A stretch of 26,587 nt of DNA from RGIG4079 sp045576735 (GCA_045576735.1 JAZNGZ010000063.1:1-26587); one strand, 5' to 3'. Shown: positions 7,246 to 15,847, counted from the first letter of the stretch. Made by a program: numbers and translations. The notes: generated by a model not told the origin, from the letters alone.

Positions 7246-7872
7246 ATGGAACAAGAATTTGCATCAATATTGCTTGAATCTGCGGTGACTGAGTTGTCAA
7301 GGTTGCCCGGTGTTGGTCGTAAAACTGCTTTGCGATTGGCATTACATATTTTGCGACAAGATGAAAGTGCAGGCGTGGCTCTTGGTGAGGCTATTATTAA
7401 TATGCGAAGAGGAGTGAAATACTGCACGGAGTGCCATAATATATCAGAAACAGAAAGGTGTGGAATATGCTCATCGCCTTCGCGCGATAAATCTACAGTT
7501 TGTGTAGTTGAGAGCGTAAAAGATGTGATGATTTTTGAAAATACCCGTCAATATAATGGAGTATATCATGTGCTTGGCGGTGTAATCTCGCCAATGGATG
7601 GAATAGGCCCTGACCAACTTCAAATTGCATCACTTGTGGAAAGGGTTAAATCGGGAGAAATTTCAGAAGTCATATTGGCATTAAGTGCCACAATGGAAGG
7701 GGAGACCACTAATTTCTATATATATCGTCAATTAGGTACACTGCCGGTGAAGATAACACAGTTAGCTCGTGGCGTGTCAGTTGGTAATGAGATAGAATAT
7801 ACCGATGAGATAACTCTCGGAAGATCACTGCTCAATCGCACATTGTTCACTGATTCATTTAATGTTAAATAG
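7246..7872 (+). CDS. recR: RecR recombination mediator
   Basis: Works with RecO (and RecF) to load RecA onto gapped or SSB-coated DNA. The 208-residue protein shows the N-terminal helix-hairpin-helix LSRLPGVGRKTALRLALHIL, a four-cysteine zinc finger (C60, C63, C72, C75), and the TOPRIM domain (VCVVESVKDVMIFE, then GVISPMDGIGPDQL). An upstream in-frame ATG at 7207 lies before the promoter -7 box, so the start at 7246 is preferred. It is the first gene of a plus-strand operon. The next gene starts on the base after its TAG. Confidence 0.97.
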   Translation: MEQEFASILLESAVTELSRLPGVGRKTALRLALHILRQDESAGVALGEAIINMRRGVKYCTECHNISETERCGICSSPSRDKSTVCVVESVKDVMIFENTRQYNGVYHVLGGVISPMDGIGPDQLQIASLVERVKSGEISEVILALSATMEGETTNFYIYRQLGTLPVKITQLARGVSVGNEIEYTDEITLGRSLLNRTLFTDSFNVK

Positions 7873-8394
7873 ATGAATATTCACGATGACATATTGGCTC
7901 TTAGGGCATTAGAACCTACTGATTTAGATGTACTTTACAGGTGGGAAAATGATGTGGAATTGTGGCATACAAGTGCTACAATTACACCATACTCGCGCAA
8001 GCAGTTGTGGGATTACATTGAGAATTATGATGGTGATATTTATAGGAGTCGCCAATTAAGATTAATGATTGAAGAATTATCATCAAAGAATCTTGTAGGA
8101 ACTATTGATTTATATGATTTTGACCCGGTGAATAATCGTGCATCGGTGGGAATATTAATTGATAAAAATTATTGTGGTCAGGGCTATGGTGCAAAATCAC
8201 TTATGCTACTTGAAAACTATGTGAAACTTTATGTGGGGTTGCATCAATTGATTTCTATTGTAGCTTCAGGTAATATTCAGTCAATTAGATTGTTTGAGTC
8301 ATTGGGCTATCAAAGGACTGGAGTCCTTAACGATTGGCTCAAGGTAAAAGGTAATTATTGTAATGCATATTTATATCAAAAATTAATATTATGA
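7873..8394 (+). CDS. GNAT-family N-acetyltransferase (RimJ/RimL-like)
   Basis: An acetyl-CoA-dependent acetyltransferase of 173 residues. It opens with LRALEPTDLDVLYRWEND, typical of the RimJ/RimL and SpeG-like branch. It has LVGTIDLYDFD (strand with acceptor site), the acetyl-CoA loop NYCGQGYGAKSLMLL, and the C-terminal NIQSIRLFESLGYQRTG. The acceptor (protein N-terminus, polyamine, sugar amine or other) cannot be read from the sequence. The start codon abuts the recR stop and its end overlaps the next gene by ATGA, so it is translated as part of the recR operon. Confidence 0.9.
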   Translation: MNIHDDILALRALEPTDLDVLYRWENDVELWHTSATITPYSRKQLWDYIENYDGDIYRSRQLRLMIEELSSKNLVGTIDLYDFDPVNNRASVGILIDKNYCGQGYGAKSLMLLENYVKLYVGLHQLISIVASGNIQSIRLFESLGYQRTGVLNDWLKVKGNYCNAYLYQKLIL

Positions 8395-10109
8395 TAAAAC
8401 GCTTTTGGGTAAATTTTTTACATAAATTAAAACAGATACATAACCAGAGAACATTATTCTATGTTTTCATAACATTGTTAATGTTGCCTAATGTTATTTT
8501 GGCGGTTACAGAGACCCTTACTCCACTAGAACGAATTTGTAGCATAGTGTTGCCATTAGGAATTTATTATTTAATTGTAACATTAACAAAACGATTAGGG
8601 TGGTCAATTTTTTTGTTGTTTCCCATATCGTTACTGGCAGGATTGCAAGTTGTGTTATTATATTTATATGGTCGTTCGGTAGTAGCAACTGATATGTTCC
8701 TTAATTTTGTAACTACAGATGCTGATGAAACGTCAGAATTGTTGGGAAATATCTTCAATATATTAATGTTGGTATTATTTCTCTATATACCACCTATGAT
8801 TTATGCTATTGTAGGTATATGTAAAGGAATTAAATTGTCGGATAATTTTGTGCGTCGAAACCGATTTATCGCCGTATGTGTAGTGTCGGCCGGATTGTCG
8901 TTAATGGCAGTATGTTATGCATCAAGTGATAGCTATTCAATAAAAACGGATGTTTATCCGGTGAATGCATGTTATAATATGTATAAGGCAGTAACACGAA
9001 ATGACAAATTAAATAATTATAAAGAAACATCGAAATGTTTTGAGTATAATTCAAAGTCGCTACATGACAAGGATGAAAGAGAAATTTATGTAGTTGTGAT
9101 AGGGGAGACATCACGAGCCAACAATTGGGAGTTATATGGTTATAATAGAGAAACAAATCCTAAATTGAAAACTGTAAAAGATTTACATATATTTGAGAGG
9201 GTATTGACTGAAGCAAATATAACTCATAAGTGTGTTCCAATGTTGCTATCATCGGCATCGGCTATTGACTTTGATAAGATATATGCCCAGAAAAGTTTAA
9301 TAACTGCATTTAAAGAGGCAGGATTTAGCACGGCATATTATTCAAATCAAGCACATACTCAAACATTAGCCGATTATTTTGGCGAGGAGGCTGAAGAATG
9401 TGTATATTTAAGAGATGATAAGACGGAAGAAAATCCTTTGGACGGTCAGTTGGTTGACTCGTTAAAGAAATTTGTTGAAACCGGGGCCAAAAAGCAGTTA
9501 ATAGTTCTTCATACTTATGGTTCTCATTTTAATTATTATAGTCGTTATCCTATTGAAAACACTCACTTTAAACCCGATAGCCCTATTGCGGCAAATAAAA
9601 AGTATTTTACTCAATTAATAAATGCATATGACAATTCGATTAGGTATACCGATGAGGTTTTATACAATATAATAATGTATTTACAAGGATTAGACGGAGT
9701 GACCGCTTCGATGATGTATGTTAGTGATCATGGAGAAGCATTGTATGATCATGGAGAAGACAATGTTTTACATTCGTCGACATCTCCATCCTTTTATCAT
9801 TTGCATGTCCCAATGATAATGTGGTTTTCGAAAGAATATCAAGAAAATTATCCTCAAGTAATAGAAGCATTATACTCTAATAGAAAAACAGATATTTCGT
9901 CGTGTGCGTCATTTTTTCATACAGTATTGGATGTTTCAGGCATAGAAACAATTTATCGTGATGATTCATATTCGATAGCGAGTAAAAAATATATTGAGCG
10001 TCCTTATGTTTACCTTAATGATCAATATAATGGAGTGCCGGTAAGGCATGTTGATATGCGAGATATTGACAATAATTTGTTGGACAAATTTATAATGGTT
10101 AATAAATAG
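8391..10109 (+). CDS. Phosphoethanolamine-transferase-like membrane enzyme (EptA/sulfatase fold)
   Basis: A 572-residue inner-membrane enzyme of the alkaline-phosphatase superfamily. About five hydrophobic segments fill residues 20-175 and a periplasmic catalytic domain follows. GETSRANNWELYGYNRETNP carries the metal-binding E239 and the nucleophile T240. SDHGE (D446, H447), HGEDNVLH and a catalytic-site-like CVPMLLS segment complete the pattern. Family members move phosphoethanolamine from phosphatidylethanolamine to lipid A or other glycans, which often alters resistance to cationic peptides. The acceptor here is unknown. It overlaps the GNAT gene by 4 bp, so coupling to recR expression is likely. 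It is AT-rich, and it ends 11 bp from the convergent YqgE gene. Confidence 0.87.
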   Translation: MIKRFWVNFLHKLKQIHNQRTLFYVFITLLMLPNVILAVTETLTPLERICSIVLPLGIYYLIVTLTKRLGWSIFLLFPISLLAGLQVVLLYLYGRSVVATDMFLNFVTTDADETSELLGNIFNILMLVLFLYIPPMIYAIVGICKGIKLSDNFVRRNRFIAVCVVSAGLSLMAVCYASSDSYSIKTDVYPVNACYNMYKAVTRNDKLNNYKETSKCFEYNSKSLHDKDEREIYVVVIGETSRANNWELYGYNRETNPKLKTVKDLHIFERVLTEANITHKCVPMLLSSASAIDFDKIYAQKSLITAFKEAGFSTAYYSNQAHTQTLADYFGEEAEECVYLRDDKTEENPLDGQLVDSLKKFVETGAKKQLIVLHTYGSHFNYYSRYPIENTHFKPDSPIAANKKYFTQLINAYDNSIRYTDEVLYNIIMYLQGLDGVTASMMYVSDHGEALYDHGEDNVLHSSTSPSFYHLHVPMIMWFSKEYQENYPQVIEALYSNRKTDISSCASFFHTVLDVSGIETIYRDDSYSIASKKYIERPYVYLNDQYNGVPVRHVDMRDIDNNLLDKFIMVNK

Positions 10110-10120
10110 GCCAATTGCAA

Positions 10121-10723
10121 TTAATTCATTTGAGGGTTTTCGGGATGATAGAGCCATCCGCGGTATTCTTCACCTAATGTTTTTACATATTTATGCCAAT
10201 ATTTGTCGCCAAATCCGCTTAATAGTTTTTGGTTGCAATTTGATTCAGATACAGCCCAGACGTGATGTTTTAGTTCGTCGTCTAATTGCCCCGGCTCCCA
10301 GCCACAATAACCTAAGAAGAAGCGAATATTGCTCTTTATTGGATGACCTGAATTAATGTATTCAATGACAGTGTCAAAATCGCCACCAATGTATAGCCCA
10401 TCACTAATTTTTTGAGATAAAGGAATAATATCACCTAGTGTGTGAATAAAGTAAAGTCGGTCACCTGATAATGGCCCCCCACAATAAATCGGAATTGATA
10501 TATCGAGGTTAATTTGAGGAATTAGTGAATTGAGAGTGTAACTTGTAGGTTTATTTAAAACTAATCCCATAGTAGATGTGCCGGCTTCGTGCTCTACAAT
10601 ACATATTACTGCATGGCAAAAGTAATCTTCACGTAAAAAAGGCTCGGAAACAAGTAACGCTCCAGGGAATGGAGTGCGATGATCCATCTCGATTTTAAAT
10701 AGTAAAGAGTCAATATTTGTCAT
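10121..10723 (-). CDS. YqgE/AlgH family protein (UPF0301)
   Basis: A 200-residue cytoplasmic protein of a widespread family without a settled biochemical function. The name AlgH comes from an alginate regulator in Pseudomonas. Characteristic segments are PGALLVSEPFL near the start, HEAGTSTMGLVLNKPT, IPIYCGGPL, LYFIHTLGD, and FFLGYCGWEPGQLDDEL, and the C-terminus ends in the usual WxxY/GW pattern. It is transcribed alone and converges on the phosphoethanolamine-transferase gene with only 11 bp between stops. No exact TAnnTTTG box is seen before it. Confidence 0.93.
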   Translation of the reverse strand: MTNIDSLLFKIEMDHRTPFPGALLVSEPFLREDYFCHAVICIVEHEAGTSTMGLVLNKPTSYTLNSLIPQINLDISIPIYCGGPLSGDRLYFIHTLGDIIPLSQKISDGLYIGGDFDTVIEYINSGHPIKSNIRFFLGYCGWEPGQLDDELKHHVWAVSESNCNQKLLSGFGDKYWHKYVKTLGEEYRGWLYHPENPQMN

Positions 10724-10799
10724 ATTGTATATGTATTTTTTAATTATAGCTTAAAAATAGGTATAATTTTTTTAATAAGAATAATTTTCAATATTATTT

Positions 10800-10829
10800 T
10801 TTGAATTAAATTCTATTTTTGTAAATTTG
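10800..10829 (+). promoter_or_regulatory. Promoter of the iron-sulfur redox pair
   Basis: TAAATTTG (10822-10829) matches TAnnTTTG, with TTTG at 10800-10803 about 18 bases upstream. A second match, TATTTTTG, overlaps at 10814-10821. The ATG is at 10858, giving a leader of about 20-25 nt. Confidence 0.55.
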
Positions 10830-10857
10830 TCTATCGGTTTTTAATAATTATAAAGAT

Positions 10858-12369
10858 ATGTATAGGAAATTAAGGATATTACTCGCAGTGGTGAGTATTG
10901 TTGCTGTTACACTATTGTTTTTGGATTTTACCGGAATAGCTCAACAATGGTGGGGATGGCTTGCTAAAATTCAGTTAGTACCGGCTTTTTTATCGTTAAA
11001 TATAGTGGCGATAGTAATGTTATTAATGTTAACATTGATATTTGGTCGAGTATATTGCTCGGTTATATGCCCATTAGGAATTTTACAAGATGTTGTTACT
11101 CATATTCGTGGGTGGATAGGGAAAAAGAAATCAAGAAAAAATAGATTTAGATATTCTAATCCCAAGACGTGGTTGCGTTGGAGTATAATGTTTTTGTTTG
11201 TAGGGCTAATAATACTAGGATTGTGTAATATTATTGGAACAACTATAGTATCAATTATTGAGCCATATAGTGCCTATGGACGCATAGCTTCTTCATTGTT
11301 TGCTCCAATTTATGATGCGGGCAATAATTTATTAGCAGACTCTGTTGCTGCTACTGATTGTTATTTGTTTTATAGTGTAGATACGTATAACTCGATTCCG
11401 ATAATTATTATTGCTTCAGTTACATTTCTTGTAATAGGAATTGTTGCATGGGTTGGGGGGCGTGCATATTGTAATACTATTTGTCCGGTAGGCACAATTC
11501 TAGGTTTTTTTAGCCGTTATTCATTGTTAAAGCCAGTTATTGATACATCAAAATGTAATGGATGTACAAAGTGTGCTAGAAATTGCAAGGCATCGTGTAT
11601 TGATGCAAAAAATCACACAATTGATTATTCTCGCTGTGTAGTGTGTATGAATTGTATTGATAATTGTGCAACGGGAGCTATAAAATATCGCCGAGCAAAA
11701 AATGTATTGAAGAAAATCGAATCGAAGTCGGAGGTAGTAGATGATAATCGTCGTAATTTTATAGTCGTTGGGGCTACTTTAGTTGCCGCTGCTACGGTTA
11801 AGGCCGCTGATAAAACTACAGATGGGGGCTTAGCTCCGATTATTGAAAAAGAAAAGCCTCAACGCAAAACTAGAATAGTGCCAGCAGGTGCTGTAAGTTT
11901 GTCTCATTTGCAGCGTCATTGTACAGGTTGTCAGTTGTGTATATCAGCTTGCCCAAATGAAGTATTGCGCCCATCAACTGATTTGACTACATTGATGCAG
12001 CCGGTAGTTGGTTATGAGAAAGGTTATTGTCGCCCTGAATGTGTACGATGCTCAGATGCTTGCCCTGTAGGTGCTTTCCATAAGATTTCAGTAGAAGAAA
12101 AAAGTGCGATTCAAGTGGGTCGAGCTATTGTTAATCTTGATGCATGTGTTGTTGCATCAAAAGGTAGACGGTGTGGAAACTGTGCAGATAAGTGTCCATC
12201 AGGAGCAATTCAGATGGTGCCACAAGACCCTAATGATGAAAAGTCTCACTATATGCCTGTGGTTAATGAATCGAAATGTATAGGATGTGGAGCATGTGAA
12301 TATTATTGTCCGGTGCGACCTTTAAGTGCTATTTATGTAAATGGTAACGAAGTTCATAGAAGTGTATAA
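10858..12369 (+). CDS. NapH/NapG-like fused membrane iron-sulfur protein
   Basis: A 503-residue electron-transfer protein. The N-terminal part resembles NapH/NosR-type membrane ferredoxins: hydrophobic segments near 5-25, 38-62, 105-128 and 175-200, with the paired motifs CSVICPLG and CNTICPVG at the membrane face. Two classical 4Fe-4S motifs follow (CNGCTKCARNC and CVVCMNCIDNC). A hydrophobic stretch opening NRRNFIVVGATLVAA resembles an internal Tat signal. The C-terminal NapG-like part has four more Cys clusters (CTGCQLCISACP, CVRCSDACP, CGNCADKCP, CIGCGACEYYCP). It probably passes electrons between a membrane pool and the enzyme encoded 18 bp downstream. No nap or nos genes are present, so the native partner is inferred from position only. 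Confidence 0.88.
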   Translation: MYRKLRILLAVVSIVAVTLLFLDFTGIAQQWWGWLAKIQLVPAFLSLNIVAIVMLLMLTLIFGRVYCSVICPLGILQDVVTHIRGWIGKKKSRKNRFRYSNPKTWLRWSIMFLFVGLIILGLCNIIGTTIVSIIEPYSAYGRIASSLFAPIYDAGNNLLADSVAATDCYLFYSVDTYNSIPIIIIASVTFLVIGIVAWVGGRAYCNTICPVGTILGFFSRYSLLKPVIDTSKCNGCTKCARNCKASCIDAKNHTIDYSRCVVCMNCIDNCATGAIKYRRAKNVLKKIESKSEVVDDNRRNFIVVGATLVAAATVKAADKTTDGGLAPIIEKEKPQRKTRIVPAGAVSLSHLQRHCTGCQLCISACPNEVLRPSTDLTTLMQPVVGYEKGYCRPECVRCSDACPVGAFHKISVEEKSAIQVGRAIVNLDACVVASKGRRCGNCADKCPSGAIQMVPQDPNDEKSHYMPVVNESKCIGCGACEYYCPVRPLSAIYVNGNEVHRSV

Positions 12370-12387
12370 TCCCCTCAAAATAAAGTT

Positions 12388-14205
12388 ATGAATAAGAATA
12401 AATCAAATATAGATCGTCGCAGATTTCTTAAATTTTTAGGGATTGGAGCTACTGCAACAACTGTAGCATCGTGTGTATCATCGTCAGATACCGAAAACGA
12501 TGGGTTTGTAAGTGATTCTCAACGTCCTATAAAAGGCAAAATGACCTATCGTGAAGATCCAAAAACAAAAGAAAAGGTATCGTTGTTGGGATATGGATGT
12601 ATGCGATTACCAACAATTTCTAATGAAAGTGCTCGAGATAGTGAAGAAGAGATTGATCAAGAACAAGTAAATAAGCTTGTTGACTATGCAATAAAACATG
12701 GTGTAAATTTGTTTGATACATCGCCGGCTTATTGTAAGGGTTTGTCGGAGAAGGCAATGGGCATTGCGCTAAAAAAATATCCTCGTGAAAGTTATTATCT
12801 TTCCACAAAGTTGTCGAATTTTTCAGAATCGACATGGACACGTGAAAAGTCGCTTGAAATGTATCATAAATCATTTAAAGAACTTCAAACTGATTATATT
12901 GATTACATGCATTTGCATGGAATAGGTATGAACGGAATGGAGGCTTATGAGGGAAGATATGAAAAAAATGGTATTCGTGAATTTTTAATGAAAGAGCGAG
13001 AGGCTGGAAGAATTAGGAATTTAGGTTTTTCATATCATGGTGATATCAAAGTTTTTGATTATCTGTTATCTAAGCATGATGAATATAAGTGGGATTTTTG
13101 TTTGATTCAACTTAATTATGTTGATTGGAAACATGCAAAGGAAGTTAATGAGCGAAATACAAATGCAGAGTATCTATATAATGAATTGGAAAAAAGAGGT
13201 ATACCGGCAATGGTGATGGAGCCTTTATTAGGAGGTAGATTGGCTAATGTGAATGATTCGATAGTTGCGAAGATGAAGCAACGTCGACCTGATGATAGTG
13301 TTGCATCTTGGGCATTTCGTTTTGCAGGTTCAAAGCCTGGAATATTGACAGTTTTAAGTGGTATGACATATATGGAGCACTTGCATGATAATTTGGCTAC
13401 TTATTCTCCCCTTGAACCGGTTTCAGATGATGAAGCTATATTCCTTGAAGAAATGGCGCAAGTGATGCTTAAGTTCCCAACAATACCTTGTACACAGTGT
13501 GCATATTGTATGCCTTGTCCCAAAGGGTTAGATATTCCAACAATATTTACACATTATAATAAGTGCGTAAATGAAGGAAATATGACTGATAATACTCGAG
13601 ATGAACATTATGATGCAGCTCGTAGAGCATTTTTGGTTGGATATGATCGTAAGGTGCCCAAATTGCGTCAAGCAGGTCATTGTACATCATGTGGTGCATG
13701 TTTATCTCATTGCCCTCAAGGAATTGCTATAGATAAGGAGATGAAAAAAATCCATACATATACAGAGACTTTAAAACAACGTAAGCAAGTGACAGATTTG
13801 GTGAAAGATAAGATGTTGGCAGGAAATCATTCATTAGTAGTGGAGACTATCAATGGACGGATATTGACATTTGATGGTCGAGGTGTAAATGATATATATA
13901 ATTTATATATAAAATCGCCTGAATTACTTAAGGATGCTATAGTCGCTGATAAAGTTATTGGAACAGGAGCTGCAACAATAATGGCACTTGGAGGGATAAA
14001 AGAATACTATACAAATGTTATTAGTAGAGATGCCTATAATATTCTTAGTAACAAAGGTATCAATGGTAAATATGGAGAATTGGTAGCTCAAATTAATAAT
14101 CGAGATGGTTCAGGACGTTGTCCTCTCGAAACGCATCTAGATGGTTATACTGATTCAGATGATGTATTCTCTAGGATAACAGAATTTGTGAATTCAATGA
14201 GCTAA
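12388..14205 (+). CDS. Exported aldo/keto reductase fused to ferredoxin and DUF1893 domains
   Basis: A 605-residue protein. The N-terminus RRRFLKFLGIGATATTVASC combines a Tat-like motif with a lipobox (C29), which suggests a folded, membrane-anchored export product. Residues about 50-350 form an aldo/keto reductase barrel with tetrad D110, Y115, K141 and H177. Two 4Fe-4S motifs follow: C368-C371-C374-C377 and C432-C435-C438-C442. The last 125 residues or so (from about 475) match the DUF1893 pattern: GTGAATIMALGGIKEYYTNV, then NRDGSGRCPLE. It pairs with the upstream membrane ferredoxin, an arrangement known in Bacteroidales. The substrate is unknown. A terminator follows immediately. Confidence 0.88.
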   Translation: MNKNKSNIDRRRFLKFLGIGATATTVASCVSSSDTENDGFVSDSQRPIKGKMTYREDPKTKEKVSLLGYGCMRLPTISNESARDSEEEIDQEQVNKLVDYAIKHGVNLFDTSPAYCKGLSEKAMGIALKKYPRESYYLSTKLSNFSESTWTREKSLEMYHKSFKELQTDYIDYMHLHGIGMNGMEAYEGRYEKNGIREFLMKEREAGRIRNLGFSYHGDIKVFDYLLSKHDEYKWDFCLIQLNYVDWKHAKEVNERNTNAEYLYNELEKRGIPAMVMEPLLGGRLANVNDSIVAKMKQRRPDDSVASWAFRFAGSKPGILTVLSGMTYMEHLHDNLATYSPLEPVSDDEAIFLEEMAQVMLKFPTIPCTQCAYCMPCPKGLDIPTIFTHYNKCVNEGNMTDNTRDEHYDAARRAFLVGYDRKVPKLRQAGHCTSCGACLSHCPQGIAIDKEMKKIHTYTETLKQRKQVTDLVKDKMLAGNHSLVVETINGRILTFDGRGVNDIYNLYIKSPELLKDAIVADKVIGTGAATIMALGGIKEYYTNVISRDAYNILSNKGINGKYGELVAQINNRDGSGRCPLETHLDGYTDSDDVFSRITEFVNSMS

Positions 14206-14215
14206 GTATATAATT

Positions 14216-14240
14216 AAAGCCACCTTTAAGGTGGCTTTAT
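14216..14240 (+). terminator. Terminator after the aldo/keto reductase gene
   Basis: AAAGCCACCTT (14216-14226) pairs with AAGGTGGCTTT (14228-14238). In practice this leaves a small TTTAA-type loop. TTTATTGTT follows on the plus strand. It lies between convergent genes and may also slow minus-strand transcripts from trxB. Confidence 0.75.
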
Positions 14241-14262
14241 TGTTGGGACTATATAGTTTAAG

Positions 14263-15204
14263 TTATTCTTTTTCCATTAGATATTTTTCGGCATCGAGTG
14301 CAGCTCGACAACCCATTCCGGCAGCTGAAATTGCTTGTCTATATCGAGGGTCGGCAACATCACCAGCCGCGAATACCCCTTCAATGTTAGTTGCAGATGT
14401 GGGGCCTTCGAGTTTTATATAACCAGTATCATCTAAGTTAATATATTTTGCAAATACATCAGTATTAGGTTTGTGTCCAATTGCGAGGAAGAAACCATCG
14501 ATTGCTATGTCGTAAAAATGTTCTTTTTCAGTTCCTTTGTGCTCAACAAGATGTGCGCCTTCTACAAATTCTTCTCCGAAAAGTCCAACAGTGTTGGTGT
14601 TGAATAATACCTCAATATTTTCTTTTTCAAAGACACGACGTTGCATTACATCTGAGGCGCGAAGGTAGTCCTTGCGTACTATCATATAAACTTTTTTAGC
14701 AAGGTTGCTCAAGTATATTGCTTCTTCGCAGGCAGTATCACCACCTCCCACAACTGCAACTATACGTTTTCGGTAGAAAAAACCGTCACATGTTGCACAG
14801 GCTGAAACACCTAAACCATTGTATTTTTTCTCATCGTCTAAGCCTAGATATTTGGCAGATGCTCCTGTTGCAATAATAACACTGTCGGCAGTTATTATTT
14901 CATTATTATCTATTGTCAACTTAAATGGACGAGAATCAAAGTCTACATTGGTTACTAATCCGCTACGAAGATTTGCTCCAAATCGTTCTGCTTGTTTGCG
15001 GAGGTCTGCCATTAATTGGGGACCAGTTACACCTTCGGGATAACCAGGGAAGTTTTCTACTTCGGTTGTGATTGTTAGTTGCCCTCCAGGCTGATTACCT
15101 TCGTAAAGAATAGGGGAGAGGTTGGCTCGAGATGCATATATTGCAGCTGTATATCCAGCAGGCCCTGAACCTATAATGAGACATTTAGTGTGATTATTAT
15201 TCAT
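14263..15204 (-). CDS. trxB: TrxB, thioredoxin reductase
   Basis: FAD- and NADPH-dependent flavoprotein that keeps thioredoxin reduced. At 313 residues it is the usual low-molecular-weight form. Visible are the FAD-binding IIGSGPAGYTAAIYASRANL at the start, the redox-active C136-A-T-C139 in SACATCDGFFY, the NADPH-binding VVGGGDTACEEAIYL, and the C-terminal GVFAAGDVADPRYRQ. It is the last gene of the dedA-rpe-ftsK-lolA-trxB operon, 25 bp after lolA, and converges on the iron-sulfur pair. Confidence 0.97.
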   Translation of the reverse strand: MNNNHTKCLIIGSGPAGYTAAIYASRANLSPILYEGNQPGGQLTITTEVENFPGYPEGVTGPQLMADLRKQAERFGANLRSGLVTNVDFDSRPFKLTIDNNEIITADSVIIATGASAKYLGLDDEKKYNGLGVSACATCDGFFYRKRIVAVVGGGDTACEEAIYLSNLAKKVYMIVRKDYLRASDVMQRRVFEKENIEVLFNTNTVGLFGEEFVEGAHLVEHKGTEKEHFYDIAIDGFFLAIGHKPNTDVFAKYINLDDTGYIKLEGPTSATNIEGVFAAGDVADPRYRQAISAAGMGCRAALDAEKYLMEKE

Positions 15205-15229
15205 TTTAAAATATAATATGTAGTTAGTG

Positions 15230-15847
15230 TCATCTTAGGTCAACTATTTCAACGCCGGGATATTTTTTTGCATTGAAAGTGAATGTGGATGCAGCTTGTG
15301 CACCTCCGGCTTTGATGGATTTCACTTTAATAGTTGCTTTAGTGTTGTTTTTAGCAGTAATAACAATTAAAGAAGGGAAATAGGTAGATGAATTAAGCGT
15401 TAATTCCACTTTTTTAATTGATTTATTCGCTTTATTGGGAGTTAGTTGAATTTTATATGTTCCTTTTGCCGAACTTAATAGTTTGGCATTAAAGTTGTTT
15501 CTAAAACTACTTATGATAGCAAAAGGATTTATTTGTTGCAATTCGTCGGCGGTTGGATTCGTAATGTTTACTTCATTGGCACTAGAAGAGTAACTCCATT
15601 GAGTTTTTCCATCAAACCATGTAGAGAGTTGTGGAGTAGAAATTACAAACTTGTTGCCAGCTACAACAATAGAGCCGTTTTGAGAACGACCATTGTCAAT
15701 AATGCTAAATGTTGCAGATATTGACTTACTGTTTGAAAACTTGTTAGATGCTTGAGCTAAAATATTAGCTGCATTCTGAGCACTTAAAGAAAAAGAAGTC
15801 GCAAATAGCGAAAGTGCAATTATTACTAGTGATGTTATACGTTTCAT
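15230..15847 (-). CDS. LolA-like outer-membrane lipoprotein carrier
   Basis: Probable periplasmic chaperone moving lipoproteins from the inner to the outer membrane. From the Met at 15847 it has 205 residues and opens with a clean signal peptide (MKRITSLVIIALSLFATSFSLSAQ). This start leaves 31 bp after ftsK. The longer frame from 15895 would place 16 charged residues before the signal and overlap ftsK, so it is rejected. The mature part has the LolA-like pattern: SATFSIIDNG, GSIVVAGNKFVI, WFDGKTQWSY, and alternating strands to the end. Conservation to E. coli LolA is low, as usual in this phylum. The ftsK-lolA-trxB order is, to my knowledge, common in Bacteroidales. Confidence 0.82.
   Translation of the reverse strand: MKRITSLVIIALSLFATSFSLSAQNAANILAQASNKFSNSKSISATFSIIDNGRSQNGSIVVAGNKFVISTPQLSTWFDGKTQWSYSSSANEVNITNPTADELQQINPFAIISSFRNNFNAKLLSSAKGTYKIQLTPNKANKSIKKVELTLNSSTYFPSLIVITAKNNTKATIKVKSIKAGGAQAASTFTFNAKKYPGVEIVDLR

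Noticed and set aside
7062..7427. Minus-strand 121-codon frame overlapping recR
   Set aside because: More than half lies antisense in recR, with no motifs. The nearby terminator hints at some minus-strand transcript, but this peptide is not convincing.
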